From: Streptomyces tropicalis
GTDB taxonomy: Bacteria; Actinomycetota; Actinomycetes; Streptomycetales; Streptomycetaceae
Assembly: GCF_029269835.1 (NCBI RefSeq)
Contig: NZ_JARJBB010000034.1
Span: forward strand, 1 to 33,569
DNA length: 33,569 nucleotides
Reading direction: 5' to 3'
In this document: one piece after another, positions 15,707-23,331 of the stretch
Layout of the letters: each line of letters opens with the position of its first letter
Numbering within the stretch: position 1 is the first letter of the stretch
Made by a program: the position numbers and the translations under genes
Notes under the pieces: model-generated
Told to the model about the DNA's origin: nothing
Seen by the model: the letters and a program-made list of their open reading frames with translations, nothing else
The model's database searches: none

Positions 15707-15770
15707 GGTACGGGAAGGATGCGGTGCGCGGTCTACGGTCTGGTCTCGTTCGGTCTGTGAGAGGTGTTGC

Positions 15771-16304
15771 TCAGGCGAGGGTGTCGTGCCAGCGCCGGGC
15801 ACCGTCGGCCAGGTCGTCCAGGGACGCGCGGAGTTCGTCGGACAGCGGCTCGGGGCGGTCGAGGGCGCGCCGCAGGGCGGCGATGAGCTCGCCGGCGGCC
15901 TCGCGCGGATAGAGATCGATCACGCCGAACATCCGGACCCCCAGCGCGGCACGCAGTTCCTCCAGGTCCTGCTCCTCCCAGGCCCGCACCACCTCCAGCT
16001 CCTCGGGGTCGGCGCCGTGCCGCAGCAGGCCGCGCAGCGGCCGGCTCACTGCGGTGCACGCACGCCGGACAAGCCGGTGCCCCCGCAGGACTCCCGCCAC
16101 GGCCGCCAGAGCGACAAACGGGCTGACCAGCCATCCCCGGAAGGCGACGCTCTGGCTCAGCGCCCAGTCGACGCCCACGGCCACCGCGACGAGTGCCACC
16201 GCGGCGAGGACGGGAACAGCGGCAATCCGCCGGATCCTGCGGCGCCACGGCTGCGCGACGGTCCCGCCGCCGACGGCCACGGGTATGCGTGCCGTGTGAT
16301 CCAT
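15771..16304 (-). CDS. small membrane protein, hypothetical
   Basis: A 177-residue protein with two membrane segments, about residues 28-50 (IAAVPVLAAVALVAVAVGVDWAL) and 58-74 (GWLVSPFVALAAVAGVL), followed by a ~100-residue cytoplasmic tail. The tail is acidic and helical (DPEELEVVRAWEEQDLEELRAAL, REAAGELIAALRRAL, SDELRASLDDLADGARRW). No catalytic motif. The layout is like the membrane protein at 12228-13052, though I cannot show homology by eye. The ATG at 16304 has GGAGGG eight bases before it. It converges with the metallopeptidase gene. Confidence 0.6.
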   Translation of the reverse strand: MDHTARIPVAVGGGTVAQPWRRRIRRIAAVPVLAAVALVAVAVGVDWALSQSVAFRGWLVSPFVALAAVAGVLRGHRLVRRACTAVSRPLRGLLRHGADPEELEVVRAWEEQDLEELRAALGVRMFGVIDLYPREAAGELIAALRRALDRPEPLSDELRASLDDLADGARRWHDTLA

Positions 16305-16419
16305 GGTGTTTCCCTCCCTGCGGTTCGTCGATGGTAGGCCACGGCATACCTGTGAACGGCGGCACCGGCCCCCCGGGGCCGCCGGGTCCGGACGGCGCGG
16401 GGCAATGCACTGCCTGTGT

Positions 16420-17163
16420 TTACACGGTCGGGTACAGCACGTGGGGAAGGTCGGAAGGGCGGCCCTCATCGGGGGGCGTCTGCTCGCTCTCACTGCGGGT
16501 GTGATCCCGCAGCCATTTCCGGCAGCCGGTGCCCCGGCACGGCGGCCGGGACTCGCGAACGCCGCGGTGGCCTCGGTACCCGGCCTGGCTCGAGCACCGC
16601 GGGTCGGTGACCCCGAATACGCACAGCACCCAACCGGCCTCGTCGAGGCGAGCGGCGAAGTCGGGGTCCCACTGGGCACGTCCGTAGACCCATCGGGAGT
16701 TGACCCCGACCTCGGCCGCAGCGTCCTTGACGGGCGTTCCGTCTGCGACGAGGGCCAGGAGCCGCTCGCGCGACGCTCGGGGGAAGACTTCCTCGGACTG
16801 CTGCCGGGGCGCCCTCTGGTTGGCGCGGCGGAGCGTGGTGACACACGAGTCGCAGCGGCAGCCGGCACGGTGGAGCGAGTGCGCGGGGTGGGCGTCGTGG
16901 TCCAAGAGGATCTGCTGTGGTTGGTCGATCAGCCGCAGCAGCTGTCTTCCATCCCAGATGTACTGCGGGCCATTACTGCTCGCGCCGGGCATGTTCGGGT
17001 ACGACAGCGCCCCGGGCAAGGCCCCGCAGCGGGCCATGGTCCACAGGGTGTTCTGAGCAAGCCCGGCCAGCTTTGCCAACTCGCGGACGGTGTACAGGCG
17101 GTCGGCCTCGATCCGGTCCCTGCAGACTTCCAGAAGATGCCGCCGAAGCGGGATGCCGGGCAT
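16420..17163 (-). CDS. two-HTH DNA-binding protein with zinc-like Cys motifs
   Basis: A 247-residue regulator-like protein. An N-terminal helix-turn-helix (24-48, YTVRELAKLAGLAQNTLWTM) resembles MerR/excisionase-type winged helices. A Cys motif follows (HSLHRAGCRCDSCVTTLRRANQR, 96-117), a type met in actinobacterial mobile-element proteins. A second HTH (133-165, RLLALVADGTPVKDAAAEVGVNSRWVYGRA) continues into DPDFAARLDEAG, and the C-terminus has more cysteines (CSS, PPC, TGC). The combination suggests sequence-specific DNA binding at two half sites. The ATG at 17163 has GAGAGG nine bases before it. It is divergent from the zinc-knuckle gene at 17487, with regulatory element copy B between them, so it may control that promoter. 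Confidence 0.6.
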   Translation of the reverse strand: MPGIPLRRHLLEVCRDRIEADRLYTVRELAKLAGLAQNTLWTMARCGALPGALSYPNMPGASSNGPQYIWDGRQLLRLIDQPQQILLDHDAHPAHSLHRAGCRCDSCVTTLRRANQRAPRQQSEEVFPRASRERLLALVADGTPVKDAAAEVGVNSRWVYGRAQWDPDFAARLDEAGWVLCVFGVTDPRCSSQAGYRGHRGVRESRPPCRGTGCRKWLRDHTRSESEQTPPDEGRPSDLPHVLYPTV

Positions 17164-17220
17164 GTCGGTGATCCTCTCGTGCGGGACGTACAGACGTCTC
17201 GCGTCTCGGGCTCGGCCCTT

Positions 17221-17375
17221 CGGCCTGGACGACGAGAGCCGCCCTTCGTCTCCGAGCCTGCCGCCCATCCCGCCTCACACGTCCCAGGCGACACCCCACG
17301 TCCCGTCCGGCGGGACGCGGCGGCAGATGTTCTGCCCCCGGTGGTCCGCCGCGCGGGAGCGTGCCCCGCCGTGCG
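17221..17375. promoter_or_regulatory. conserved divergent upstream element, copy B
   Basis: Matches copy A (13240-13395): CGGCCTGGACGACGAG at the left, a TCCCG-CCGGCGGGAC repeat at 17301-17315, the GATGTTC core at 17326 and GGTGGTCCGCC at 17340-17350. By eye about three quarters of the positions agree. The core lies inside GGCAGA-TGT-TCTGCC (17322-17336), a perfect six-base dyad. It too lies between divergent genes. Confidence 0.6.
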
Positions 17376-17486
17376 GGCCCGAGCACCGCCCGGCACCCCG
17401 GCCGAGGCATCGCCGCTGGCCACAGGGCACTGTCAGTGCGGCCCGGCATGCTGTCGGTGACGGACCGTGGAGAAGGAGTGGCCGGG

Positions 17487-18962
17487 ATGTCGGACAAGCA
17501 GTACGCCGTCGCGATCCCCCCGGCGGACGAGGGCGCGGTCAGGCCCTGGAGGAAGCTGCTGCGCGGCCTGGACGAAGCCGAGCCCGGCGCGATGTGCTGC
17601 CGGGGAAACTGGCTCGAGGCCGGAGCCTCCTACGAACTCCCCGCCGGCGCGGTGCTCGTGCTGTGCGACCCGCTCCCCGGCGGTGACAAGAAGCGGGTGC
17701 GGATCTGGAGGGTGAAGCAGGACGGCACGATCAAGGAGGAGCGCGACTCCACCCTCGGCACCCGCAACGCCTTCGGCACCTCGGTACGCGGCACGATGCG
17801 CCGCCTGGTGGACAAGCACCCGGCCCGGCCCGGACCGGTGCGCCCGCTCACCGCGGCCCCGGCCCGCGTCAACGAACGCGCCGACACCTGCGGCCTATGC
17901 CGCCGGCCGGTCGCCGCCCGCGAAGGCATCCTGGTGCGCAACGCCCGCGGCTACACCGAGGCCCGCCACCCGGTGGGCCAGTGCCCGCCCGCGCCGCCGC
18001 GCACCAACGACTTCGCGCAGGAATGCGGGAAGTGCGGCGGCTGGCTCGAGCAGGGCGAAGGCATCCTGTACGAGGCCGCCCCGGCCTCGCCCGGCCCGTA
18101 CGGAAAGACCCTGATCAAGGCCCGCCACCCGCAGCAGTGCCCGACGACCGAGGAGCGCGTCGCGCCGCCGCCCCGCGCGAACGGCCGCGAGCAGGACTGC
18201 ATGCTGTGCGGCAACCTCGTACCAGCGGGCGCCGGTCTCCTGCTCCGCCAGGGCAGCGGCTGGGAGGTACGCCACCTGGAGAACCAGTGCCCGCCGGCCG
18301 AAGAACTGTGGGAGATCCAGCGCGGCGTCCCGGGCCGCTTCCACCCCCGTCCCGAGCGCTGGGGGCCCGCGGGCACCGTGCTGCGCAGCACCCTCTACGA
18401 CTACCGCCACCCCTTCCCCGAGGACGCGCCCGGCTTTCACCGTGTGGGCGAGGGTGAGGTCACCGCGATCGTCACCACCATCCGCGAGCGCCGGCCGGAA
18501 TACTGCCGCGACGAAGACGGCAACCAGCCGGCGGAGTTGATCGGTGAGGACGGCTGGCACTTCCGCATCCTGGTGCGCCCGGCCACCGCCGAGGAGGCCG
18601 CCGACATCCTGGCCGAGGAGGACAAGCAGCAGCGCCGTGCCGCACTGGCCGCGCGGCGACGCAGGCTGTTCGAGCGGGGTGACGACGGCGAGATCCCCCA
18701 GACGGCCGACCTGTCCGGCGCCGTGCAGGTCGACTTCGGCGCCCTGCGCTCGCTGCACCAGCACTGGCCCGACGACGAGCTGCATGTCGACGAACAGGCC
18801 CGTGTCGCCTGGTACTTGCGCTACAACGGCCACGACGGCGACGACTGGTCCCTGAGCAACCACGGGTCGTTCATCGCCCGCCGGGTGCCGCTGACCGAGG
18901 AACGCGCCCGCCTGGTGGCCGACCTGCGCGCCGAGTACACACCGGGCGACGCCCCTGCGTGA
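17487..18962 (+). CDS. protein with three tandem zinc-knuckle modules, unknown role
   Basis: A 491-residue protein. Three repeats share the order CxxC, about 22-30 residues, H, 3-4 residues, CP: Cys135-Cys138-His161-Cys166, Cys180-Cys183-His214-Cys218 and Cys238-Cys241-His263-Cys268. Each has a GILV/GILY/GLLL strand and an (A)RH...QCP end, so each should bind one zinc. The N-terminal domain (1-110) has a beta-rich part with KKRVRIWRVKQDGTIKEE and a basic helix (RGTMRRLVDKH). The C-terminal half includes beta-like segments, a Glu/Arg coiled stretch (EEAADILAEEDKQQRRAALAARRRRLF) and a final DDWSLSNHGSFIA block. I do not recognise the family. Nucleic-acid binding is a reasonable guess. AGAAGGAG stands upstream of the ATG. 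Confidence 0.65.
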   Translation: MSDKQYAVAIPPADEGAVRPWRKLLRGLDEAEPGAMCCRGNWLEAGASYELPAGAVLVLCDPLPGGDKKRVRIWRVKQDGTIKEERDSTLGTRNAFGTSVRGTMRRLVDKHPARPGPVRPLTAAPARVNERADTCGLCRRPVAAREGILVRNARGYTEARHPVGQCPPAPPRTNDFAQECGKCGGWLEQGEGILYEAAPASPGPYGKTLIKARHPQQCPTTEERVAPPPRANGREQDCMLCGNLVPAGAGLLLRQGSGWEVRHLENQCPPAEELWEIQRGVPGRFHPRPERWGPAGTVLRSTLYDYRHPFPEDAPGFHRVGEGEVTAIVTTIRERRPEYCRDEDGNQPAELIGEDGWHFRILVRPATAEEAADILAEEDKQQRRAALAARRRRLFERGDDGEIPQTADLSGAVQVDFGALRSLHQHWPDDELHVDEQARVAWYLRYNGHDGDDWSLSNHGSFIARRVPLTEERARLVADLRAEYTPGDAPA

Positions 18963-19019
18963 AGCGGAACGAGGAGAGGCAGTGCGCGGAGCGGTCCAGG
19001 CGGGACATCGAGCACTCTC

Positions 19020-19766
19020 CTACGGCTCCACGCGGCGGCACGCCGGGAGCGCGGGCCCGTCATGGGCGGGATACAGGGCCTCGGGAGCGCCGACGAGGGC
19101 GTGCCACAGCACGGCCCGTGGCTTGCTGCCGCCGACCTCGAACAGCCGCGGCCGGCCGTCGGATTCGTCGCGGACCTCCAGGTGCACCTGGCCGTCGATC
19201 CCGACGGCGGAGACCAGGCGGGCACGGCGCAGCAGGGCCGAGGCCTCGAACCCGTACGGCGATCGCGACAGTTCCACCGCCCGGTCGACGGTCCCGCCCC
19301 GCGTATTGTCCGGCGCCTGGGCCGCCGCGGTGGCCCTCTGCCACTGGCGAGGAAAGGCCCGGTCCAGGACCACCACCGCGCCGGTCGCCTCCTCGATGAG
19401 CTTCACGCCCTTGGGGGCCGACTCGATGAGCATCCGCGGCCCCGTCGTTCCCGCACGTCCGGCGCCGGACACGGCTTGCGCCCACAGAGCGAGGTTCGCG
19501 CACTCGACGCGCAGCATCAGGTGGTCGGCCAGCGGCGTCACGCTGCGGATCCCGAACAACGACCCGGCGTCATGGCGGGCGAAGACCGGCGCGATCAGGC
19601 CGACGAGGAAGGACTCCCACCGCTGCTGCTCGGGTACCGGAGCGGGGATGACCGATACGGGATCCGGGGACGAACTCAGCATCATCTGGGCGTGGTTGTA
19701 GGACTCGCCGGTGGCCTGTTGGCGAAGCCGGACCGCTTCCCCGAGCTGGGCGCGGGACGAGGACAT
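19020..19766 (-). CDS. hypothetical protein
   Basis: A 248-residue soluble protein that I cannot assign. It begins SSSRAQLGEAVRLRQQATGESYNHAQMML, a helical stretch that looks like the N-terminal arm of actinobacterial plasmid proteins beginning with a short HTH-like unit. A mixed alpha/beta body follows (DHLMLRVECANLALWAQAV, GVKLIEEATGAVVVLDRAFPRQW) and a strand-rich end (VSAVGIDGQVHLEVRDESDG). The ATG at 19766 is chosen over an open upstream frame because GGGAG lies five bases before it. It converges with the zinc-knuckle gene and is divergent from the acetyltransferase gene. Confidence 0.55.
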   Translation of the reverse strand: MSSSRAQLGEAVRLRQQATGESYNHAQMMLSSSPDPVSVIPAPVPEQQRWESFLVGLIAPVFARHDAGSLFGIRSVTPLADHLMLRVECANLALWAQAVSGAGRAGTTGPRMLIESAPKGVKLIEEATGAVVVLDRAFPRQWQRATAAAQAPDNTRGGTVDRAVELSRSPYGFEASALLRRARLVSAVGIDGQVHLEVRDESDGRPRLFEVGGSKPRAVLWHALVGAPEALYPAHDGPALPACRRVEP

Positions 19767-20100
19767 GGCGTCTCCCTGCGGCACTGCCCGGTCAATGCGA
19801 GAGAGACAGCACACGCGATGCTGTGGTCAGCCAGTGATGGCGGCGCTGCAGGCCCACGTCTTCTTCTGCCTTCCCGGCACCGATTCCGGGCACGGTACCC
19901 CAGCAGGGCTGCGTGGACAGCCGTCGGCACCGTACCTCACCAGAGGCCGACGATGGTGGAGACCCGCCGCCCGGGCACGCCGCCCCCATCCAGGCCTTCC
20001 GCCGGTGCCCGCCAGGAGACGGACCGACTGTCAGAGCTCCGCGATACAAGAGGAGGGCACGCCGACCGGCGGGCCGCGATCGCCAGCACGTGAGGACGAC
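19767..20100. other. divergent intergenic region
   Basis: About 330 bases between the hypothetical gene (minus) and the acetyltransferase (plus). I see no gene in it. The last 60 bases before 20101 carry GAGG-type ribosome sites. No repeat comparable to elements A and B. Confidence 0.4.
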
Positions 20101-20730
20101 ATGGGACGCCAGAAGAAGAACAAGCCCCGCCGAGCATCCCTGGGGCCCCTCACGGTCCGCGACGCGCTCCAGGAGGACATCCCCGGCATCTGCGCCACCA
20201 TGCCCGACGCCTACGGGCTCATGGGCGGTGCCCCGTGGCGGGACCCCGACTACGTCGCCGCCGGGCTCGCGAGCTGCGCCAAGGGCCTGTCCGGCCGGGA
20301 GAAGATCAAGGTGGCGCGCCTGGGCGAGGCCGTTGTGGGCTCCTCCTTCAGCCGCCTCGCGCTCGCTCCGGACGGGGCCACGGCGCACACGGAGATCGGC
20401 ATCATCCACGGCATCGCGGTCCGCCCCGAGAACCGACGCCAGGGTGCGGCCGCCGCGCTGCTCGCCGAGTGCGAGGAGTACCTGCGCCGCGAGGGCGCAC
20501 ACGTCATGATCGCCGAAGTGCGCCCCGACGCGGTCGCGTTCTTCAGCGCCCACGGATACCAGACCGCGCCCGGTCCGGCCTTCCTCATTCCCTCCGCCGC
20601 GGGAACGTACGTCCACCCGCAGAGCGTCCCCAGCACGACCCTGATGTGGAAGAGCTGCCGTGCCGAAGACGCGGTGGTGGCGCAGGCGACCGCACAGGGC
20701 ACGGCCCTGGCCGGCGTGCTCGGCGATTGA
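20101..20730 (+). CDS. GNAT-family N-acetyltransferase
   Basis: A 209-residue acetyltransferase that would transfer acetyl from acetyl-CoA to an amine of unknown identity. Motif A is clear at 104-121 (GIAVRPENRRQGAAAALL), with the R-x-x-G-x-A loop for the pantetheine pyrophosphate. It is followed by the helix CEEYLRREGA, the strand VMIAEVRPDA and the motif B block FFSAHGYQ. The first 15 residues are a basic extension (GRQKKNKPRR), which may be a nucleic-acid or ribosome contact. An acceptor-side region (PDAYGLMGGAPWRDPDY) lies between. The ATG at 20101 has GAGG five bases upstream. The restriction-type gene follows on the same strand after ~80 bases. Substrates in this family range from antibiotics to proteins, so none is named. 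Confidence 0.85.
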   Translation: MGRQKKNKPRRASLGPLTVRDALQEDIPGICATMPDAYGLMGGAPWRDPDYVAAGLASCAKGLSGREKIKVARLGEAVVGSSFSRLALAPDGATAHTEIGIIHGIAVRPENRRQGAAAALLAECEEYLRREGAHVMIAEVRPDAVAFFSAHGYQTAPGPAFLIPSAAGTYVHPQSVPSTTLMWKSCRAEDAVVAQATAQGTALAGVLGD

Positions 20731-20813
20731 TGCCGGGCCGGTCGAAAAGCGGCTCCCGACCCCCTGGTGGAGCTGAGAGTCCATGGTCAAGGATCAGGAC
20801 AGGGAGGGAGCCC

Positions 20814-22250
20814 ATGGCTGCCGGTGAGGGGCAACGCGTCAGGGCGGGAGGGTCTTCGCTGCTGGCGGACTTCAAGCAGCTCGGGGCACTGCCGTCCGCG
20901 CACAAGCGGGGCTACCAGCTGGAGGTGCTGCTGGAGCAGTTGTTCAGGCGGGCGCACTTCCGGGTCGACCGCAACGCATCCGTGGCGAAACCGCGGCAGA
21001 CGGACCTGGTGGCCCGCTACGGCGACACCTGGTACCTGATCGAGGCCAAGTGGCACAACGAGCCGGCCGACATCAACGTCTTCGATTCCGTCCGCTCACG
21101 GATGGAACGGGCCGCCACCTCCGCTGTCGTCGGCGTCATCATCAGCGTGAACGGCTTCACCGACCCGGCGGTGGAGGACCTGCGGGTACGCCGGGACCGG
21201 GGGCCGATCCTGCTGTTCGGCGAAGACGAGCTGACGCAGGTCCTGAAAACACCGAGGTCGCTGGTCAGCCTCCTGCAGGTGAAGCGGGAAGAGCTGATCA
21301 CCCACGGCCGCGTGCACCTCGCCGCCGTCCCCAAGCCCCGGCGCCGGCGCCGGCCGGCCACCGGCCTGCCGGGTGCCGAGGCGCGACTGCTCGGCCTCGA
21401 CCTGCAACCGCTGCCGTACGTCACGTCCGGGGGCGGGTTCGGGGAGTTCGTCTTCGTCCCGGAGCTGCCCGACGTGGACTGGGCGTTCGGCAGCGGCAGC
21501 GGCGTCTGTCTGGATGTGCCGGTCAGGCCGTACGACGAGGACGGCATCGTGGAGTTGCTGTACGGGCTGGACTCGATGGGCTGGACCAGCGCCGGAACGC
21601 AGTGGAACATCCAGCAGTCCGGCGCGAACTGGCACGGCACCGGCGCCCGGGAGTTCGTCGAGGCGCTGCGTGCCTGGAAGAAGCGCGAAGAGAGCCTGGA
21701 GAAGGCCCACCACACCGAGCAGGTCACCTACTTCGACACCTGCCAGGGCGGAGGCTTCTACACACTCACCGCGAGCATCGCCAGCCACCGTTCCCGGACG
21801 GTCTACGACTGCCACCTATCGTTCCAACTGCCCGGCGTTCCCGTCGACTTCCAGCCGATCCGGCACCTGTTCGAACAGTTCGACGCCGCAACATTCAGCT
21901 ACTTCCGCCCGCTGAACAGTCCGGCAGTCGTCCGCCACCACCTTGAGCAACAGGTTCCCCTGGAGGTCGTCGGCTACGTCGTCTCGCACAGCGAACTGGA
22001 CCTGCCGGAATGCGATGGTGCGCCCGAAGAGTGGGTGACGGGTCTGGTGGTGAGAAACCCGTACCGGGGCGAAGACGGCAGGTCTTCCTTGAACGAGTGG
22101 CCGGGCCGGGTCGCAGAGAGCGAACTGCTCGTCTGCGCCCTGCGGTCACACCACCGGCTCCAGGAGCCCAAGGAGGCGTACGACCTCTACTCGTGGGAGT
22201 ACGCGCGTACCTCCGACGCCCTGGCCCTGCGGCCCGTGGCCGACTGGTAG
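20814..22250 (+). CDS. Mrr-type restriction endonuclease
   Basis: A 478-residue protein whose N-terminal ~120 residues form an Mrr_cat / PD-(D/E)xK domain: the helix YQLEVLLEQLFRRAHF with Glu37, then Asp64 in QTDLVARYG and Glu77-Ala-Lys79 in YLIEAKW, followed by VGVIISVNGF and a DLR end. Enzymes of this type cut DNA, often modified DNA, and protect against phage or foreign plasmids. The C-terminal ~330 residues match nothing I know. They contain strand-helix stretches (GIVELLYGLDSMGWTSAGTQWNIQ, VTYFDTCQGGGFYTLTASIAS, PLEVVGYVVSHSEL) and could be a sensor or recognition domain. The ATG at 20814 has GGGAGG upstream. No methyltransferase is nearby, which suits a modification-dependent or stand-alone enzyme. 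The SNF2/SWIM pair converges on it. Confidence 0.78.
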   Translation: MAAGEGQRVRAGGSSLLADFKQLGALPSAHKRGYQLEVLLEQLFRRAHFRVDRNASVAKPRQTDLVARYGDTWYLIEAKWHNEPADINVFDSVRSRMERAATSAVVGVIISVNGFTDPAVEDLRVRRDRGPILLFGEDELTQVLKTPRSLVSLLQVKREELITHGRVHLAAVPKPRRRRRPATGLPGAEARLLGLDLQPLPYVTSGGGFGEFVFVPELPDVDWAFGSGSGVCLDVPVRPYDEDGIVELLYGLDSMGWTSAGTQWNIQQSGANWHGTGAREFVEALRAWKKREESLEKAHHTEQVTYFDTCQGGGFYTLTASIASHRSRTVYDCHLSFQLPGVPVDFQPIRHLFEQFDAATFSYFRPLNSPAVVRHHLEQQVPLEVVGYVVSHSELDLPECDGAPEEWVTGLVVRNPYRGEDGRSSLNEWPGRVAESELLVCALRSHHRLQEPKEAYDLYSWEYARTSDALALRPVADW

Positions 22251-22362
22251 CGATCCGGGAGAGGAGTCCGTCGCCGCGGCCGCCCGACTGGCTCCTGGGA
22301 GGGAGGCGTCGCCGGGGCCGGCCAGGCGGTCCCAGCGTGCAGCCCCCCGGGGGTGCGTGGGA

Positions 22363-23331
22363 TCAGGCGGGGGATGCGGCTTCGTCGTGAGAACTCCGGT
22401 ATGCCGCCAGCCGGGCCGCGTCCTGCTCGGGCGTCAGCCGCCTGACAGGGTCGACGAGCGGGTTCCGGCGACGCTTGAGGGCCTGGTTCAGCAGGTCGGC
22501 GGCGCGGTCGGTGGCAGCGCGGGCCAGGAACTGGTGGGCGGGATCGCCGAGTTCGGTCTGCGGCCCGGCCGCCGTCGGTGAGGTCGGCGGTGCGGGCAGG
22601 GGCGGTAGGGGAGGGGCGGTGTGCCATTGGCGCCGGTAGTAGAGGTTGCGGCCGTCGATGGTGGGGGCCGGAAGGCGGGTGGGCCGGTAGTTGGGCTGGG
22701 CGCTGGGGTGGTCGGGGTCGTCGAGGAGGCCGAAGAAGTCCGTGGGGGCAAGCCCGGCCAGCAGGAGCAGCGTGAGGGGCTCGCTTTCCAGGGTCCGGGC
22801 GTAGCACTCGATCAGGGCGGCGATGTGCTCGCACACGCTCTTGCGGCTGCGGCAGGGGCAGTCGGAGTTCTTGATCTCGCCGAGTGTGGGGAGCAGGGTC
22901 ACACCGAGGGCGTAGACGGCCAGGTCGAGGATGCGGAGCATCGCCTCTTCGCTGGATTCGGTGGCGAGCCGGTGGGCGTGGGGGCGGGCGTCAGCGGCGA
23001 GCAGGAGCCACTGCTCGCTGGTCAGGCGGGGCCAGAACACGTCGAGGGTGCGCGGGTAGCCGTGTGCGCGGCCCGGGTAGGCGGGCTCCTCGTCCTCGTC
23101 GAGCAGGACGAGGCCGCTGAGACGGCCCGGCCACACCTCCAGCCGGCTGATGGCCCCGACGTACGGCATCCCGGCGTTCAGACGCTGCTCGTCGCGGCGC
23201 TGCTGCATCAGCTCCCCGTACCAGGCCTCGCGGACGGGCCCGACATGCCCGTCGTCAGCGTCGGCGGGGGTGGCCACGCGGTGCTCGTAGACGGTCCCGT
23301 AGAGCTCGCCGTAGTGCGTGAAGTAGACCAT
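22363..23331 (-). CDS. SWIM zinc-finger protein, partner of the SNF2 helicase
   Basis: A 322-residue protein with a SWIM zinc motif: Cys158-x-Cys160-x6-Cys167-x-His169 (DCPCRSRKSVCEHI), preceded and followed by helices as usual. SWIM domains bind DNA or proteins and are recurrently encoded beside SNF2-type helicases in bacteria. The N-terminal part is beta-rich (GAISRLEVWPGRLSGLVLL); the C-terminal part is Pro-rich and then helical (AHQFLARAATDRAADLLNQALKRR). The ATG overlaps the TGA of the helicase gene (TGATG), so the two are translated together. The pair probably acts as one complex on DNA; repair, transcription recovery and defence are all possible. Confidence 0.82.
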   Translation of the reverse strand: MVYFTHYGELYGTVYEHRVATPADADDGHVGPVREAWYGELMQQRRDEQRLNAGMPYVGAISRLEVWPGRLSGLVLLDEDEEPAYPGRAHGYPRTLDVFWPRLTSEQWLLLAADARPHAHRLATESSEEAMLRILDLAVYALGVTLLPTLGEIKNSDCPCRSRKSVCEHIAALIECYARTLESEPLTLLLLAGLAPTDFFGLLDDPDHPSAQPNYRPTRLPAPTIDGRNLYYRRQWHTAPPLPPLPAPPTSPTAAGPQTELGDPAHQFLARAATDRAADLLNQALKRRRNPLVDPVRRLTPEQDAARLAAYRSSHDEAASPA

